From: Clostridiaceae bacterium | GTDB taxonomy: Bacteria > Bacillota > Clostridia > Oscillospirales > Acutalibacteraceae | Reading direction: 5' to 3' | DNA: 33,263 nucleotides | Assembly: GCA_016290515.1 (NCBI GenBank) | Contig: JAEEUJ010000004.1 | Location: 1 to 33,263, forward strand | Part shown: piece after piece, positions 30,870-33,263 of the stretch | Layout: each line of letters starts with the position of its first letter | Position numbering within the stretch: the first letter of the stretch is position 1 | Notes under the pieces: model-generated | Told to the model about the DNA's origin: nothing | The model's input: only the letters and a program-made list of their open reading frames with translations | The model's database searches: none | Program-made: the position numbers and the translations under genes

Positions 30870-31766
30870 ATGAAAGAATTTTTGATGACAATCGGAGATA
30901 AGCTCAATATCGAGTTAATCCTCATTATTTCAATGAGCGTTTTTCTCGCCGTCGGGCTTATCGTATTTATTTTCGGCTATGCCAAAAAGTGACGTCAGAC
31001 CTACGAGGGCTTCCGTAAATACCGTTATCTGCTGGGTAACCTGATAACGAGAGACCTCAAGGTAAAGTACCGCAGAAGCTTTCTGGGCTTTCTGTGGAGC
31101 ATACTCAACCCCCTGCTGATGGCTCTGGTTATAAACGCGGTTTTCTCTAACATCTTCAAATTCAAGATTGACTATTTCATCGTTTATTACCTGACGGGTT
31201 CGCTTATATTCAACTTTATGAGCGAGGCAACGTCGGGCTCGCTGACCTCGGTTATCAACGCCGCTTCGCTGATTAAAAAGGTCTATATACCCAAGTATAT
31301 TTTCCCGCTTGAAAAGTGCCTGTTCGCGTTCGTGAATATGCTCTTCTCGTGCTTCGCGCTTATCGTCGTTATACTGATAGTCAGAATGCCCGTGCATCTT
31401 ACGGCGCTTCTGTTCTTCTTCCCGATGGTTTGCACGCTTATCTTCAGCTTGGGTATGAGCCTGATACTCTCGTCCGTCAACGTCTTTTTCAGAGACATCG
31501 GACACCTCTACTCTGTATGGACGGTTGCGTGGATGTATCTGACTCCCGTTATCTATCCGGTTGAGGTCCTCCCCGAAAGACTTCTGCCGGTTATGAAGCT
31601 TAATCCGATGTTCCACTACGTCACCTATTTCAGGGACGTAGTTATGTACGGTACAATTCCGAGCCTTAACTCGCATATCATCTGCCTGCTGTTTGCATTC
31701 ACATTCTTAGGCATAGGCCTTGTGATGTTCAAGAAGCAGCAGGACAGATTCATTCTTTACATTTAA
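30870..31766 (+). pseudogene. ABC-2 polysaccharide export permease (TagG/RfbA-like), interrupted by TGA
   Basis: Read through, 298 codons encode the membrane half of a wall-polymer or O-antigen exporter. The frame is open from the ATG at 30870, with codon 41 (30990-30992) a TGA. Before it lies an N-terminal membrane segment (IELILIISMSVFLAVGLIVF). After it the family N-terminus continues in the same frame: YRYLLGNLITRDLKVKYRRS and FLGFLWSILNPLL, then six membrane segments with FFRDIGHLY and YLTPVIYPVE. The first ATG after the TGA is at 31119, which would lose the conserved YRYLL-to-NPLL part, and no GTG or TTG precedes it in frame. So the gene is broken, misread or recoded. The ATPase and a glycosyltransferase follow in the same operon. 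Confidence 0.75.
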
Positions 31767-31778
31767 GGAGGCGTTACT

Positions 31779-32525
31779 GTGGAAAACATTATCGAATTAA
31801 AAGACGTCAGTATGCGCTTCAATATGTCCAAGGAACGCGTTGACAGCATAAAAGAATATCTTATCAGACTTGCCAAGCATCAGCTTCAGTTTGAGGAGTT
31901 TTATGCGCTTAAAAATATCAACCTCACCATAAAAAAAGGTGAAGTTGTCGGCATAGTCGGACTCAACGGTTCGGGCAAGAGCACGATGCTCAAGGTCATT
32001 TCGGGCATACTGCGCCCCTCTACGGGTACAGCCGAGGTCAAAGGCTCGATTTCCCCGCTTATCGAGCTTGGTGCAGGCTTCGACTTCGATCTGACAGCGA
32101 GAGAAAACGTTTTTCTTAACGGTTCGGTGCTCGGCTTCTCAAAGCAGATGATGACCGAGAAAATGGACGAGATTATCGACTTCGCCGAGCTTCGCGACTT
32201 TATGGACGTAGCTATCAAGAACTATTCTTCGGGTATGGTAGCGCGACTCGGCTTCTCGATAGCGACAATCACGCATCCCGACATACTCATTGTTGACGAG
32301 ATACTGTCGGTCGGCGACTTCCTTTTCCAGCAGAAATGCGAAAAGAGAATTTCCGATATGATGAGCGGCGGCACGACGGTTATTATCGTTTCACACTCGC
32401 TTGAACAGATTGAGCGTCTGTGCAACCGCGTTGTTTGGCTGTCAAAGGGCAATATAATTATGGACGGACCTACCAACGAGGTCTGTGAAAAATACAAGCT
32501 TACGGCCGGCAATCCCGCCGAGTGA
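31779..32525 (+). CDS. ABC transporter ATPase for polysaccharide export (TagH/Wzt-like)
   Basis: 248 residues. It has the family N-terminus ENIIELKDVSMRFNMSKERVDSIKEYL, Walker A GLNGSGKSTMLK, the Q-loop region SPLIELGAGFDFDLTARENVFLNG typical of Wzt/TagH, signature NYSSGMVARLGFS, Walker B ILIVDEILSVGD and switch VSHSLEQIERLC. There is no extra C-terminal sugar-binding domain, so it is the short TagH-core form. The start is GTG with AGGAGG seven bases upstream, 12 bases after the permease stop. It pairs with that permease; with it broken, export might depend on readthrough. Confidence 0.94.
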   Translation: MENIIELKDVSMRFNMSKERVDSIKEYLIRLAKHQLQFEEFYALKNINLTIKKGEVVGIVGLNGSGKSTMLKVISGILRPSTGTAEVKGSISPLIELGAGFDFDLTARENVFLNGSVLGFSKQMMTEKMDEIIDFAELRDFMDVAIKNYSSGMVARLGFSIATITHPDILIVDEILSVGDFLFQQKCEKRISDMMSGGTTVIIVSHSLEQIERLCNRVVWLSKGNIIMDGPTNEVCEKYKLTAGNPAE

Positions 32526-32535
32526 GGTAAAGTAA

Positions 32536-33263
32536 ATGGAAAAGGAAATTACACAGAAAACAACGGAAGAGCTGCAGCAGCGTATCGACGAGTTAACCAA
32601 GGAAAACAAGATACTCGCCGAGAATAATTCAAAGCTCAACACAACTCTTTCGCGCCAGAGCAGCCGCATCTCCGCTTTAAGCGACGAGGTACATCAGCTT
32701 CGCACTTCGACAAGCTGGAAGATCACAAAGCCGATTCGCGCAATTTCAAGCCTCTGGTTGCTTTTTATAAAAGCGTACTATTTCTTTAAGCGCAACGGTC
32801 TTAAGGCTACGGTAAAAAGAATATTCTTCAGAAAGCAGCCCGTCAGCCACTACGTTGCAGACAACTGTGACGCGTTCAATCTCATAACCGATAAGCAGAG
32901 AAAAAAAGAGGAAAAGGAAGTATTTGACAGGGACATAACCTTCAGCATTATTGTTCCGCTTTACAATACGCCCGAAACGCTGCTTAAGGAAATGATTGAT
33001 TCCGTAGTTAATCAGACCTATGCAAAATGGGAACTTTGCCTTGCCGACGGCAGCGACGACGAACACACATACGTGGGCAAATACGTTAACAAGCTTGCAA
33101 AAAGCGACAAGCGTATCAAATATGAGAAGCTTGAGAAAAACGGCGGTATTTCCGAAAATACAAACGCCTGGATTGATATGTGAACCGGCGATTATATAGC
33201 GCTGTTTGACCCCGGCGACCCGCTTCACCCCAGCGCACTCTTTGAATATATCAAGGGTGTCTG
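32536..33263 (+). pseudogene. Coiled-coil family 2 glycosyltransferase, TGA-interrupted and cut by the window end
   Basis: Residues 1-55 form a coiled coil (EELQQRIDELTKENKILAE and onward), then the LRTSTSWKITKPIRAISSL linker common in rhamnan-type glycosyltransferases. A GT2 domain follows (TFSIIVPLYNTPETLLKEM, QTYAKWELCLADGSDDEHT, GGISENTNAWIDM). At 33181-33183 a TGA stands where an ordinary residue is expected before TGDYIALFD. The same frame continues as TGDYIALF-DPGDP-LHPSALFEYI to the end. The usual metal motif DHDDLL reads DPGDPL here. A stop plus a changed DXD motif point to a broken gene or to poor sequence near the end. Coordinates cover the read-through frame; the open part ends at 33183. 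Confidence 0.7.

Noticed and set aside
30930-31676. Long open frame on the minus strand opposite the export permease
   Set aside because: Very charged, low-complexity translation with no resemblance to a protein family; the plus strand holds clear permease motifs.

Overview
The window reads as chromosomal DNA of a moderate-GC, anaerobic, gut-type Clostridia (Ruminococcaceae/Oscillospiraceae-like). The evidence is the Firmicutes pyrH-frr-uppS-cdsA-dxr-rseP cluster, NatA/NatB-type and TagG/TagH-type ABC systems, ECF vitamin uptake, LCP-type wall-polymer assembly, strong AGGAGG ribosome binding sites and TTGACA-17-TATAAT promoters. No phage, insertion sequence, CRISPR array, rRNA or tRNA gene was found. 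The genus is inferred from gene content and is not certain.

Layout. (1) 1-4551, minus strand: pyrH, frr, uppS, cdsA, dxr and the 5' part of rseP, covering UMP phosphorylation, ribosome recycling, isoprenoid and undecaprenyl supply, CDP-diacylglycerol and site-2 proteolysis. (2) 4600-7658, plus strand: an N-acetylhexosamine 1-kinase (nahK-like) gene and a GH35 beta-galactosidase gene with their own promoter and terminator; together they look like a route for beta-galactosyl-HexNAc disaccharides. (3) 7687-9311, minus strand: an AT-rich membrane protein of unknown function, a 206-bp array of small hairpins spaced by GCGATATA, and a birA without a DNA-binding domain. (4) 9324-11598, plus strand: a NatA/NatB-like ABC exporter. 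(5) 18371-11757, minus strand: a six-gene operon for chorismate, phenylalanine and tyrosine (DAHP synthase, tyrA, aroB, aroA, aroC, pheA). In front of it lies a complete attenuator: a 22-codon leader peptide with nine Phe/Tyr codons and mutually exclusive hairpins. (6) 25623-18395, minus strand: a strong promoter, an LCP-family ligase, rmlA, rmlD, rmlB, rmlC and three family-2 glycosyltransferases, making dTDP-L-rhamnose and using it for a surface polymer. (7) 25669-29505, plus strand: a membrane-anchored GH30-like glycosidase, a MATE transporter and a pair of small membrane proteins of unknown function. (8) 30777-29521, minus strand: a cobalamin riboswitch, a DUF4430 lipoprotein and an ECF S component, a likely B12 uptake module. 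(9) 30792-33263, plus strand: polysaccharide export permease, its ATPase and a coiled-coil glycosyltransferase. The permease and the glycosyltransferase each contain an in-frame TGA.

The genes connect in a few ways. uppS supplies the lipid carrier, rmlA-D the activated rhamnose, the glycosyltransferases the polymer, the TagG/TagH-like transporter its export, and the LCP protein its attachment to the wall. The two best regulatory finds are the Phe/Tyr attenuator of the aro operon (18167-18312) and the cobalamin riboswitch of the lipoprotein/ECF module (about 30545-30742). All calls come from reading the sequence and from recalled family knowledge; no database search was run.
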